A stretch of DNA of 7,007 nucleotides from Candidatus Bathyarchaeota archaeon CG07_land_8_20_14_0_80_47_9 (GCA_002779555.1 PEWI01000166.1:1-7007), one strand, 5' to 3'; positions 1 to 5,616 are shown, numbered from the stretch's first letter. Numbers and translations are program-made. The notes: a model not told the origin generated them from the letters alone.

Positions 1-254
1 AGCCTAGAACGGTTGTTGAAATTGTTTCAGAGCAGATCTTCATGGTGTTGCTGTCAAGTTATGCGGCTGGAGTTGTTTTCGGCATAATCATCACTCTCTT
101 GATACTGATTCCTGAGCCGGTGATCACTGAGTACACAGTCTTTGAAATCGCTGGATGGCTAGTAATTGCTCTGGCAGCAACATTCATCCTTAGCCTCTAC
201 CCTGCCTTAGGATTTGCAAGGAAACCAGTTTTGGACATGATGGCCCAAGCCTAA
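1..254 (+). CDS. FtsX-like ABC transporter permease, C-terminal end (partial)
   Basis: The reading frame is open from the window edge (first full codon at base 3) to a TAA at 252-254, so only the last 83 residues are present and the 5' part lies outside. Two hydrophobic stretches are visible: roughly residues 15-37, rich in V, I, L and G, and roughly residues 53-71. Between them is a short acidic loop with PEPVITEY. The tail reads LYPALGFARKPVLDMM, which resembles the end of the last FtsX/MacB permease helix, where a P-A-x-x-A-R pattern is followed by a short cytoplasmic tail ending near the stop. Such proteins pair with a separate ATPase in exporters or lipoprotein-type transporters; any partner would be outside the window. 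The ATG at base 42 is internal, not the true start. Family assignment rests on the C-terminus only; another polytopic membrane protein is possible. Confidence 0.6.
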   Translation, partial: PRTVVEIVSEQIFMVLLSSYAAGVVFGIIITLLILIPEPVITEYTVFEIAGWLVIALAATFILSLYPALGFARKPVLDMMAQA

Positions 255-298
255 GAGACACAAGGGGATGTGCGAATGGCTCGCGGCAAGATGAAGAA

Positions 299-1000
299 TC
301 AGAGTCTGCCAATTCTAAGCGTTCTCTGGAAATGCTCAAGTGAGTTCACGTAGACTCGGACTTGGCTTACAAAATCTTGCAGCTGAAGCACCGGTACGAC
401 AGGCACACCATCACAAAGCTTGGACCTTCCTACAGTAAGAGACAGAACCGCAGGGATTAGTATGACGATTTCCCAAGAGGCAAATTCGATCTTCACGGCA
501 GGATTTGGCAATGAATCAGCCAAAGCCTTCGTCCTTTCTCTTTGTTCCTCGGCGATCTTCTTCAGCACTGAGGGAGACATCCCATGGTGCCAATGTTTGC
601 AATCAATGCTCATCACAACCGGTTTTTTGCAGCCAACAACATCTACCTCCCACTTTCGTCCAGCGTGCTTAAACCGCAGATTCCTCTGAACACCATACCC
701 ATTCCGTTCCAATGCGATAGCCGCCATGTTCTCGAACTCCTGCCATTCAAGCACCGAGCTTACACGCTCAACGTCAGCGCCCAACTCCATAGCCCGAACA
801 GCAAGCTTGAGTCGCTGAACACTATCTGCCTGCACGAAACCCTTTCTGACATAAACGAGTCCATCATTTTGCAGTTTTTGAAGCAACTCCTCACCTATCT
901 GCAGTGGAATCTTTGCCTCTTTATTGATTAGTTCGTGTGAAACGCTTCCTTCCCTTGTTAGTTTTAGAAGGGAGATAATCAGTTCCCGCTCAATACTCAT
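299..1000 (-). CDS. Winged-helix / PD-(D/E)XK (Mrr-like) nuclease-fold protein
   Basis: This 233-residue protein has two parts. Residues 1-55 look like a winged helix (LISLLKLTREGSVSHELI, then a helix and a basic wing around YVRKGF). Residues 84-140 carry a PD-(D/E)XK-type core: a helix with WQEFE (E90), then D120 in KWEVDVV, then D133 and K135 in IDCKHW, the pattern used for metal-dependent DNA cleavage in Mrr-like and Holliday-junction-resolvase-like enzymes. The C-terminal part adds a predicted strand (WEIVILIPAVLSL) and a PVLQLQDF segment as in related archaeal restriction-endonuclease-like proteins. The start ATG overlaps the stop of the upstream BtrH-N-like gene by four bases (ATGA), so the two are probably cotranslated. 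No methyltransferase is present, so a restriction-modification role is not supported; repair or regulation is equally possible. The fold is fairly clear, the activity is inferred. Confidence 0.7.
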   Translation of the reverse strand: MSIERELIISLLKLTREGSVSHELINKEAKIPLQIGEELLQKLQNDGLVYVRKGFVQADSVQRLKLAVRAMELGADVERVSSVLEWQEFENMAAIALERNGYGVQRNLRFKHAGRKWEVDVVGCKKPVVMSIDCKHWHHGMSPSVLKKIAEEQRERTKALADSLPNPAVKIEFASWEIVILIPAVLSLTVGRSKLCDGVPVVPVLQLQDFVSQVRVYVNSLEHFQRTLRIGRL

Positions 1001-1269
1001 TCCACAAGCCTCAGCAAGTTGAGTCCGAAATGCCTAAAATGACCGCTCCATTGGTTCAGCTTAAAAGCTTTTCCGTATAGTACCCCGGCCAGGGAGAAGA
1101 CATCATTCCTCGCGTACCAACTGGCAATGCCCGCTGTTCCGCCCAAGCCCAACAACATCTCTTCAGACACATTCAGGCTGTGACTCGCAACGGCTTTTCT
1201 CAAAGAGGAAGTCTCCCAGTGTTTGCGGACAATTCGGATGAAACCACTTACGATTGGTCTGCCTATCAT
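997..1269 (-). CDS. Truncated BtrH N-terminal-domain-like protein (possible remnant)
   Basis: This 90-residue protein resembles the start of the BtrH_N family, cysteine-peptidase-like acyltransferases named after butirosin protein BtrH. The visible match is a helix starting at HWETSSLR (residues 17-24), then LNVSEEMLLGLGG (32-44), then a short W-Y strand and YGKAF with a helix ending in GLNLLRLVE. In the family as I recall it, a His-Cys pair precedes this helix; here position 18 is Trp (TGG), one base from a Cys codon, so the acyl-accepting cysteine seems absent. Family members are usually about 300 residues or more, and the whole C-terminal part is missing. The ATG follows a GAGCGAGG ribosome site. 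The stop overlaps the nuclease start (ATGA), which suggests translation still matters. It could be a decayed remnant that now mainly couples translation to the nuclease, or a small non-catalytic protein. Confidence 0.5.
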   Translation of the reverse strand: MIGRPIVSGFIRIVRKHWETSSLRKAVASHSLNVSEEMLLGLGGTAGIASWYARNDVFSLAGVLYGKAFKLNQWSGHFRHFGLNLLRLVE

Positions 1270-1323
1270 CTGCCTCGCTCCATTTTACCCACCGATTTTG
1301 GTTTTTACGAACCACTAGTATTT

Positions 1324-1353
1324 CTTAAATGCTTCAATAAGAATAAATGCGAC
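1324..1353. promoter_or_regulatory. Possible divergent promoter region
   Basis: The 105-bp gap between the divergent BtrH-N-like and HAD genes holds two A/T-rich TATA-like stretches, CTTAAATG near 1324-1331 and AATAAATG near 1342-1349. The first could serve either strand. Spacing fits a HAD transcript starting near 1352 or 1372, and a minus-strand transcript starting near 1302. Neither is a strong match, so this is tentative. Confidence 0.3.
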
Positions 1354-1374
1354 TATGCATTTGGGGCGAGTGAG

Positions 1375-2053
1375 TTGGTTAGAATAAGAGCAGTCTTGTT
1401 CGATTTGCATGGAACATTGGCTTATGTGAAGGAAGATGTATCAGACGCGGAAATCTCGGCGTATCTTTTCAAAAGAGGCTACGAAGTCTCGCCACAACAA
1501 CTGAGAGCAGCATGGGCTTTCGTCTCCTTTATAGACTATCCCAAATATGGCTACAGAAACTGACACAGCTTCTTCTCAAGGATTCTCTGGAGGCTCAAGG
1601 TGAAAGTTGACGAGGCAACGATAACCGGAGTCGCCAAGCTCTTAGAAAGCAAGCCCTACCAGCTGTACCCGGATGCTGCAGAAGCAGTGATGACGGCAAG
1701 GAACAGCGGCTTCAAAACCGCGATAGTCACGACGATAGCACATTTCAAATTTGAGAAAGCCATTCAACCTATCAGAAAGTATTTGGATTTTGTGATGACT
1801 GGGTATGAGGCTGGATGTGACAAGTCGAATCCGAAAATGTATCGGAAGGTTTTGGAAATTTTGGCTGTCAAACCTGAAGAAGCCGTCATGATTGGGGATG
1901 ATATGCAGTTGGACATCTTGCTTCCCTCAGTTGGGCATAAACACGATACTTCTGGACAGGGAAGGCAAAAACCGAAGGCAATCGGTTGATGCTTTTGTAT
2001 ACAACTTGAATGAAGCCATGGAAACTATAATAAGAAGATACGGCAAGAACTGA
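1375..2053 (+). pseudogene. HAD-superfamily hydrolase, interrupted by in-frame TGA and a +1 frameshift
   Basis: The gene encodes a phosphatase-like HAD protein in three pieces. From TTG 1375 it opens with motif I, VLFDLHGTLA, where D10 is the nucleophile and the usual second Asp is His. At 1561 the frame is cut by TGA (codon 63). Reading on in the same frame gives HSFFSRILWRL and the rest of the enzyme: motif II Thr in AIVTTIAHF (about 119), motif III Lys in GCDKSNPKMY (about 150) and motif IV MIGDDMQLD (about 173-180). After LLP the frame turns to nonsense, but removing one C from the CCC at 1924-1926 gives LPQLGINTILLDREGKN and a natural end at TGA 2051-2053. The repaired protein is about 225 residues, normal for this family. 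TGA at 1561 would be Trp (TGG) by one base. Substrate is unknown. It lies 26 bp before the aminotransferase, on the same strand. Confidence 0.85.
2022..2034 (+). promoter_or_regulatory. TATA-like box before the aminotransferase
   Basis: AACTATAATAAG lies inside the 3' end of the broken HAD gene, about 50 bp before the aminotransferase ATG. It would place a transcript start near 2054, just after the HAD stop. This would let the aminotransferase be expressed independently of the broken gene. A GAGG ribosome site at about 2066-2070 follows at good spacing from ATG 2080. Confidence 0.35.
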
Positions 2054-2079
2054 GAAGACCGCAGAAGAGGCATAAAAAG

Positions 2080-3384
2080 ATGGCTAGACAGTACACCTCT
2101 AAAACTGCCAAGTCCATGGCACTGTACGAGCGGGCCAAGAAGGTTCTTCCCCTTGGAGTTTCTTACGGAATACGGTATTTTGAACCTTACCCCTTTTACA
2201 CGGCAAGAGCAAGGGGAAGCAAGCTCTACGATGTCGACGGCAACGAGTACGTGGACTTTTGGCTGGGACACACCGCGCTGATTCTCGGTCACAGCCCACA
2301 GGAAGTAATGAAAGCAGTCAGCAAGCAACTGCGCAATGGTACTATGTACGGAACGTCGCATGAGCTAGAAATAGCTCTCGCGGAACAGGTTGCCAAAATG
2401 GTTCCGACAGCCGAAATGACCCGGTTCACAAACTCAGGAACCGAGGCAAACATGTACGCCACACGCTTGGCCCGCGCCTACACAGGAAAGAACAAGATTG
2501 CAAAGTTTGAAGGCGGATGGCACGGAGGCTACGACGCCCTTCACGTAGGAGTCAAACCCTCCTTCGACGTTCCAGAGTCAGCAGGGTTGACCACCGGAGC
2601 GGTGCAGGACACCATTGTTCTGCCATTCAACGACCTGGACGGAGTGAAGAAGAAGCTGAGAAATGAGCAAGTTGCATCAATCGTAATCGAACCTGTCCTC
2701 GGCGCCGGAGGCGGCATCCCAGCTGACGAGGAATTTCTGAGAGGCCTCCGGGAATTCTGCAGTGAAAACAAGATTCTTCTGATTTTCGACGAAGTCATCA
2801 CGGGTTTCAGACTGGCTCCCGGCGGAGCCCAACAATACTACGGCGTGAAACCTGACATAACAGTTTTCGGAAAAATCCTCGGAGGCGGCTTCCCTGTCGG
2901 CGCCTTCAGCGCAGGAAAAGAGGTTATGGAAAGGTTGGACTCGCACATTTACGAACGCCCGCGATACTCTTTCCATGGTGGAACTTTCACTGCGAATCCC
3001 ATAACGATGACTGCAGGAATGGCAACGCTGAAGATTCTTGAGGACGGACAACTGATAGACAGACTGAACAGGCTTGGGCAAAAAATACGAGACAGGCTAG
3101 GAAGAATTTTCGAAGCAAGCGGCATTGCGGTGCAGGTTACGGGCGCAGGTTCTCTTTTCAACGTCCACTTCACGAAAGGGCAGGTCAAAGATGCAGTTAC
3201 TGCCTTCAAAGCAGGCAGAAATAGGCTTCTTGACTACCATCTGAACCTGATAGCAAACGGGATATTCATTCTGCCAACGCACAACGCTGCTCTGAGCACA
3301 GCACATTCTGAACAGGACATCGAAAAACTCTTCTCAGAAACAGAAGAATATGCGAAGCAGTCCAAGTCGACCCACAGAAAGTAG
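2080..3384 (+). CDS. PLP-dependent class III aminotransferase, glutamate-1-semialdehyde aminomutase-like
   Basis: This intact 434-residue enzyme belongs to the class III (HemL/COG0001) aminotransferases, which bind pyridoxal phosphate. Landmarks in order: YDVDGNEYVDFWLG (50-63), NSGTEANMYATRLAR (118-132) for the cofactor phosphate, EGGWHGGYD (144-152) with the aromatic-His pair that stacks on PLP, IFDEVITGFR (235-244) with D237 for the pyridine nitrogen, FGKILGGGFPVGAF (263-276) with Schiff-base lysine K265, and HGGTFTANP (299-307). Length and the K265 position match HemL. However, the gating loop lacks the AGSG-type segment I expect in true aminomutases, and the C-terminal FE-type motif before the S-x-AH-x-x-x-D pattern is PTHNAALSTAHSEQDI here. 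A related transaminase with another amino-group substrate is therefore as likely as tetrapyrrole synthesis; no other hem gene is in the window. Start ATG has a GAGG site 9 bases upstream. Confidence 0.85.
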   Translation: MARQYTSKTAKSMALYERAKKVLPLGVSYGIRYFEPYPFYTARARGSKLYDVDGNEYVDFWLGHTALILGHSPQEVMKAVSKQLRNGTMYGTSHELEIALAEQVAKMVPTAEMTRFTNSGTEANMYATRLARAYTGKNKIAKFEGGWHGGYDALHVGVKPSFDVPESAGLTTGAVQDTIVLPFNDLDGVKKKLRNEQVASIVIEPVLGAGGGIPADEEFLRGLREFCSENKILLIFDEVITGFRLAPGGAQQYYGVKPDITVFGKILGGGFPVGAFSAGKEVMERLDSHIYERPRYSFHGGTFTANPITMTAGMATLKILEDGQLIDRLNRLGQKIRDRLGRIFEASGIAVQVTGAGSLFNVHFTKGQVKDAVTAFKAGRNRLLDYHLNLIANGIFILPTHNAALSTAHSEQDIEKLFSETEEYAKQSKSTHRK

Positions 3385-3402
3385 CCTCAAACCTGCCAAG
3401 AA

Positions 3403-4026
3403 TCATTGCCTCTTGTGACTAAGCATGTTTTCAGCTTTTCTCAGATCCAGAGGGCTGTTGACATTGAAGAATGTTCTGAACTCAGGGTCAAGCTGCTCAA
3501 GCACAAGCGTTGAGACGTAGCGTATGCCCCGCAGCTTGTCAACCATAGACTGCATGTTCATCTTCCCTTCGCTTAGAGCGTTCTTAGCGGCTTCCATGGC
3601 AGGTTTGGCTGAATAGACTGCCTGCAAAGGCTCTATGTAGCCGTTTGGCCACTTTGGGATGACAGCGTTTTTGTTGATGCAGAGTTCAAACAGAAGCGAA
3701 ATCACATCCTTGCACACGAATGGATTGTCACACGGAAGAAGAAGCGCGTGTTCTCTGCGCGTTTTCTCCAATCCTACCAGCGCGCCAACCAGAGGACAAT
3801 GTAGGTCAGCGGAGTCAACCACAATGCTAACATCTGAACCCACGACTTTCGCGTACTTTTCAGCTTGAGCCTTGGAGCTGACAATAACCATCTTTTCGTC
3901 AATAACTCTGCCTAGCTTATCCAGAACATGCCTCACGAGAGGTCTACCTGCCAGTTGGAGTAGCCCCTTGTCCTGTCCGAGTCTGCTGGAGAAGCCGCCT
4001 GCAAGAATGATGGCTGATTTGCTCAA
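3403..4026 (-). CDS. mobA: Molybdenum cofactor guanylyltransferase (MobA)
   Basis: This cytoplasmic enzyme transfers GMP from GTP to molybdopterin-bound molybdenum, the last step in making the guanine dinucleotide cofactor of DMSO-reductase-type enzymes. The 207-residue protein opens with the nucleotidyltransferase signature AIILAGGFSSRLGQDKG (5-21), including the LAGG loop, R15 and K20. It continues with PLVGALVGLE (78-87), the metal-binding Asp in LLPCDNPFV (D100, family usually CDMPF), and the closing FNVNSPLDL (187-195). The start is taken as TTG 4026, with GGAGAA six bases upstream, because a 90-residue extension to an ATG at 4296 is out of keeping with the family and covers the zinc-ribbon gene on the other strand. 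It is convergent with the aminotransferase, 18 bp apart, with no terminator seen. No other cofactor gene is nearby. A related nucleotidyltransferase specificity (CTP, as MocA) cannot be excluded. Confidence 0.85.
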   Translation of the reverse strand: MSKSAIILAGGFSSRLGQDKGLLQLAGRPLVRHVLDKLGRVIDEKMVIVSSKAQAEKYAKVVGSDVSIVVDSADLHCPLVGALVGLEKTRREHALLLPCDNPFVCKDVISLLFELCINKNAVIPKWPNGYIEPLQAVYSAKPAMEAAKNALSEGKMNMQSMVDKLRGIRYVSTLVLEQLDPEFRTFFNVNSPLDLRKAENMLSHKRQ

Positions 4027-4074
4027 TAACAGTTCTCCGAGCGTTGTTGATGAGGTGTTATGAATGGTTGTAGT

Positions 4075-4090
4075 GTTGTATAAGTTTTTT
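4075..4090 (-). promoter_or_regulatory. mobA promoter (BRE/TATA)
   Basis: On the minus strand the sequence reads AAAAAACTTATACAAC: an A-run like a TFB-recognition element followed by the TATA-like CTTATAC. A transcript would start near 4055 and give a leader of about 30 bases that contains the GGAGAA ribosome site. This supports the TTG start for mobA and rejects the longer reading frame, whose 5' part would lie upstream of the promoter. Confidence 0.55.
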
Positions 4091-4117
4091 GACGGAAATA
4101 TTACGAAATCGGAATAC

Positions 4118-4128
4118 GGTATATTACC
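4118..4128 (+). promoter_or_regulatory. Possible TATA box for the zinc-ribbon gene
   Basis: GGTATATTACC lies about 50-60 bp upstream of the zinc-ribbon start and would put a transcript start near 4148. An AGAGG ribosome site follows at 4157-4161. The element sits about 35 bp from the mobA TATA box, arranged divergently. Confidence 0.35.
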
Positions 4129-4169
4129 AAATTTGCCCACAATTATCCATAAAAACAGAGGCAACCGCG

Positions 4170-4189
4170 ATGAACTCCGATGAACTCCG
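4170..4189 (+). repeat. Perfect 10-bp tandem duplication (ATGAACTCCG x2) over a start codon
   Basis: ATGAACTCCG occurs twice back to back. Each copy begins with ATG. The first ATG (4170) is 8 bases after AGAGG, ideal spacing, but opens an out-of-frame 24-codon stretch ending at 4244. The second ATG (4180) opens the zinc-ribbon frame, now 18 bases from AGAGG. With one copy the zinc-ribbon ATG would have ideal spacing, so the duplication looks recent and may weaken translation. Confidence 0.85.
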
Positions 4190-4299
4190 AAATCAGGGAA
4201 CTGAACCGAATAATATGCAATCAATGCGGCGAAAAAGAGTATGAAAAGTGTAAGTGCTGCAAGGTCCATCTTCTCATAAACAGAGTTGCAGCCCAATAG
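4180..4299 (+). CDS. 39-residue zinc-ribbon microprotein
   Basis: A short frame from ATG 4180 to TAG 4297-4299 encodes a 39-residue protein with five cysteines and a nearby His in a zinc-ribbon layout: C13-x2-C16, a seven-residue gap, then C24-x2-C27, with C26 between and H30 after. The first knuckle reads CNQCGEKEYE and the second CKCCKVHL. The N-terminus (EIRELNRI) would be a short helix and the tail is IN-R-V-A-A-Q. The spacing is a treble-clef or rubredoxin-type knuckle pair seen in many tiny archaeal proteins that bind nucleic acid or a partner protein. It is divergent from mobA and converges on the ParA gene, leaving 4 bp between the stops. Translation initiation is complicated by the 10-bp duplication at the start. 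Its small size makes chance coding possible, but the paired CxxC motifs argue against this. Function is unknown. Confidence 0.55.
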   Translation: MNSEIRELNRIICNQCGEKEYEKCKCCKVHLLINRVAAQ

Positions 4300-4303
4300 C
4301 GGT

Positions 4304-5083
4304 TTAGGCTGACTTCTCTATCGTGTTTGCCATCTCGTCAAGGATTCTCGTGAACGGGTGATCAGGCTTTTCCTCTGCGAAAATCGTGTTTCCCTCAGCT
4401 TTTAGGATGTCACAGAAACAGGGCACTATCCCGAGTAGTGGAACTTGGTAGATGTCCTTGACTTTGGCTTGAAAATCTTTTCCGGACCTTGTTGGAGCTT
4501 CGAGGACCTTGTTCAAGATTATTTCGGTCTTCTTCTCAAACAGTTCGTAAAGCTCTTTCAACATGCGCTTGGTTCCGTCAACATCTGACCTGTCAGAGGT
4601 TGTTGCTACGATCACCAAGTCTGAGCTTACGATGGCGTTTATCGACGAATATTGCAGTCCTGGGCTTGTGTCGAAGATGAGATAGTCAATGCCTTTCTCG
4701 TCTAGAAGGGAATTTCTGAGAGCTAGGAGCCTTCCTAACGCGCGCATTTCCCATTTTCTGTCCTTTGCAGATATGTCCCTGATTGCTTCTGTTGACGGGT
4801 TGGCCAGCCCGACGAACAACTTGCCACCATTGTGAATTCTGTCGGTCAGATCCATCAGTACCTTGTCGATTTCACATGTGCCATTCAGGTAATCGTTCAG
4901 CCAATGGTCTGCCTTCTCCACCTTCAGCAGGGTGGCAAGGCTTGGAGCGCGGAAGTCAAGGTCGAACAGGCATACTCTCTTGCCGCGTTTCGCGAAGGCA
5001 GCCGCTAGATTCACCGATAGAAGCGTCTTGCCCGTTCCGCCTTTGTACGAATGGACGGCGATTATTTTCCCCACGACATTCAC
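4304..5083 (-). CDS. ParA/MinD-family ATPase
   Basis: This 259-residue P-loop ATPase carries the deviant Walker A motif YKGGTGKT (13-20) with signature lysine K14, the following FDLDFRAPSL (40-49), Walker B IFDTSPGL (136-143, D138) and the nucleotide-base Asn in IILNKV (N191). Such proteins dimerise with ATP on DNA or membrane and position cargo: plasmids and chromosomes (ParA, SegA), division machinery (MinD) or other complexes. The C-terminus is not an obvious amphipathic MinD-type membrane helix, which leans towards a ParA/Soj or SegA-like role. The start is GTG 5083, which overlaps the stop of the upstream DNA-binding gene in GTGA, so translation is coupled and the two products probably act together. 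A second GTG at 5074 is possible. TAA at 4304-4306 ends it 4 bp from the convergent microprotein gene. Family is certain; the cargo is inferred from the neighbour. Confidence 0.9.
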   Translation of the reverse strand: MNVVGKIIAVHSYKGGTGKTLLSVNLAAAFAKRGKRVCLFDLDFRAPSLATLLKVEKADHWLNDYLNGTCEIDKVLMDLTDRIHNGGKLFVGLANPSTEAIRDISAKDRKWEMRALGRLLALRNSLLDEKGIDYLIFDTSPGLQYSSINAIVSSDLVIVATTSDRSDVDGTKRMLKELYELFEKKTEIILNKVLEAPTRSGKDFQAKVKDIYQVPLLGIVPCFCDILKAEGNTIFAEEKPDHPFTRILDEMANTIEKSA

Positions 5084-5472
5084 CTTTGACTTTCCCTGTC
5101 CACATAGAAGTAGGCTTTTCTACCCTTCCTTTCCTTTTTCAAATGGCCCATGATTACAAGCTGGTTCAAGTAGGCGCTTTCAACTGCTCTAGCCCGGCGT
5201 GTCTGTTCAGCGGTCTCGTTCGCTGTGGCTCTGCCGAGCCTGCACACCGCCATAGCCGTCTTCCTGAGATGGTCAGGCATGGACAGCAGCGTCATGACGT
5301 CCAATGGGGCTTCTGAAGAAAGCGGCTGAAGGTCTTTTTTGCCATGCTTCTGAAGTTCAATCATGACCTCCATCTTTTCGTTGAGCTTCTCAAGGTTTTC
5401 TCTGATCTTCTCAAGTATCTGCAACGGCTTCTTGCCCAGCGTTTCTTGTTTAGCCACCGTGATGTTCCCCAT
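5080..5472 (-). CDS. Coiled-coil plus winged-helix DNA-binding protein, partner of ParA ATPase
   Basis: This 130-residue protein has a charged N-terminal helix, about residues 16-43 (ILEKIRENLEKLNEKMEVMIEL), with heptad-like I/L spacing suggestive of a coiled coil. A linker follows, then a winged-helix domain at about 57-125: helices from LDVMTLLSMPDHLRKTAMAV, a recognition-like helix in RRARAVESAYLNQLVIMGHL, and a basic wing KKERKGRKAYFYV. The fold resembles small archaeal MarR/ArsR-like regulators. It is the first gene of an operon with the ParA ATPase (GTGA overlap), the position of a centromere-binding ParB, SegB or AspA-type adaptor in partition operons, although it has no ParB homology that I can see. 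The ATG has no ribosome site; the TATA box 40 bases away gives a near-leaderless transcript. Role as adaptor or as autorepressor is inferred. Confidence 0.7.
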   Translation of the reverse strand: MGNITVAKQETLGKKPLQILEKIRENLEKLNEKMEVMIELQKHGKKDLQPLSSEAPLDVMTLLSMPDHLRKTAMAVCRLGRATANETAEQTRRARAVESAYLNQLVIMGHLKKERKGRKAYFYVDRESQR

Positions 5473-5491
5473 TGTGTTTTACGTGTGTACA

Positions 5492-5501
5492 ATTAGTTAA
5501 T
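5492..5501. promoter_or_regulatory. Candidate operator: palindrome ATTA-GT-TAAT
   Basis: A 10-bp palindrome with four-base arms lies between the minus-strand TATA box (5511-5519) and the likely transcript start of the wHTH-ParA operon. That is a usual place for an archaeal repressor site, so autoregulation by the operon's own winged-helix protein is possible. Arms this short in an A/T-rich region can arise by chance. Confidence 0.3.
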
Positions 5502-5510
5502 GGGGGGGCG

Positions 5511-5519
5511 TTTATTAAG
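5511..5519 (-). promoter_or_regulatory. TATA box of the wHTH-ParA operon
   Basis: On the minus strand the sequence is CTTAATAAA, centred about 43 bases before the ATG at 5472. The transcript would start near 5489, giving a leader of about 17 bases without a ribosome-binding site, which is common for first genes in archaeal operons. A run of seven G on the plus strand (5502-5508) lies just downstream. Confidence 0.5.
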
Positions 5520-5540
5520 TCTTACGAAACAACGGTAAGA
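5520..5540. repeat. Inverted repeat TCTTAC-N9-GTAAGA
   Basis: Perfect six-base arms separated by nine bases flank the upstream side of the operon's TATA box. In DNA the arm centres are 15 bp apart, suitable for a dimeric DNA-binding protein. It could be an operator or a centromere-like site for the adjacent wHTH-ParA pair. As RNA it would form only a weak hairpin, so a terminator is less likely. Confidence 0.4.
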
Positions 5541-5616
5541 AATGGCTATGCTTATTCACAAAATGAATGCAGAGTCACTCAGGAAGCGGCTATTTGTGGG
5601 TGACCGTGGTTTTTGC

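Noticed and set aside
1180..1374. Upstream extension of the HAD frame to ATG 1180
   Set aside because: It runs antisense through the BtrH-N-like gene, and HAD motif I should lie near the N-terminus, as it does from TTG 1375.
1927..2361. 144-residue minus-strand frame overlapping HAD and aminotransferase
   Set aside because: It is antisense to the conserved start of the aminotransferase and to the HAD C-terminus, and has no recognisable motif.
4027..4296. 90-residue N-terminal extension of mobA with an apparent membrane segment
   Set aside because: MobA starts directly with the nucleotidyltransferase motif; a ribosome site and promoter support TTG 4026, and the extension is antisense to the zinc-ribbon frame.
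4783..5316. 177-residue plus-strand frame
   Set aside because: It is antisense to the ParA and winged-helix genes; the translation is rich in Ser, Arg, Cys and Pro with no domain.
5502..5508. Run of seven G as a quadruplex or recoding site
   Set aside because: A single G-run without three partners cannot form an intramolecular quadruplex, and it is not inside a gene.
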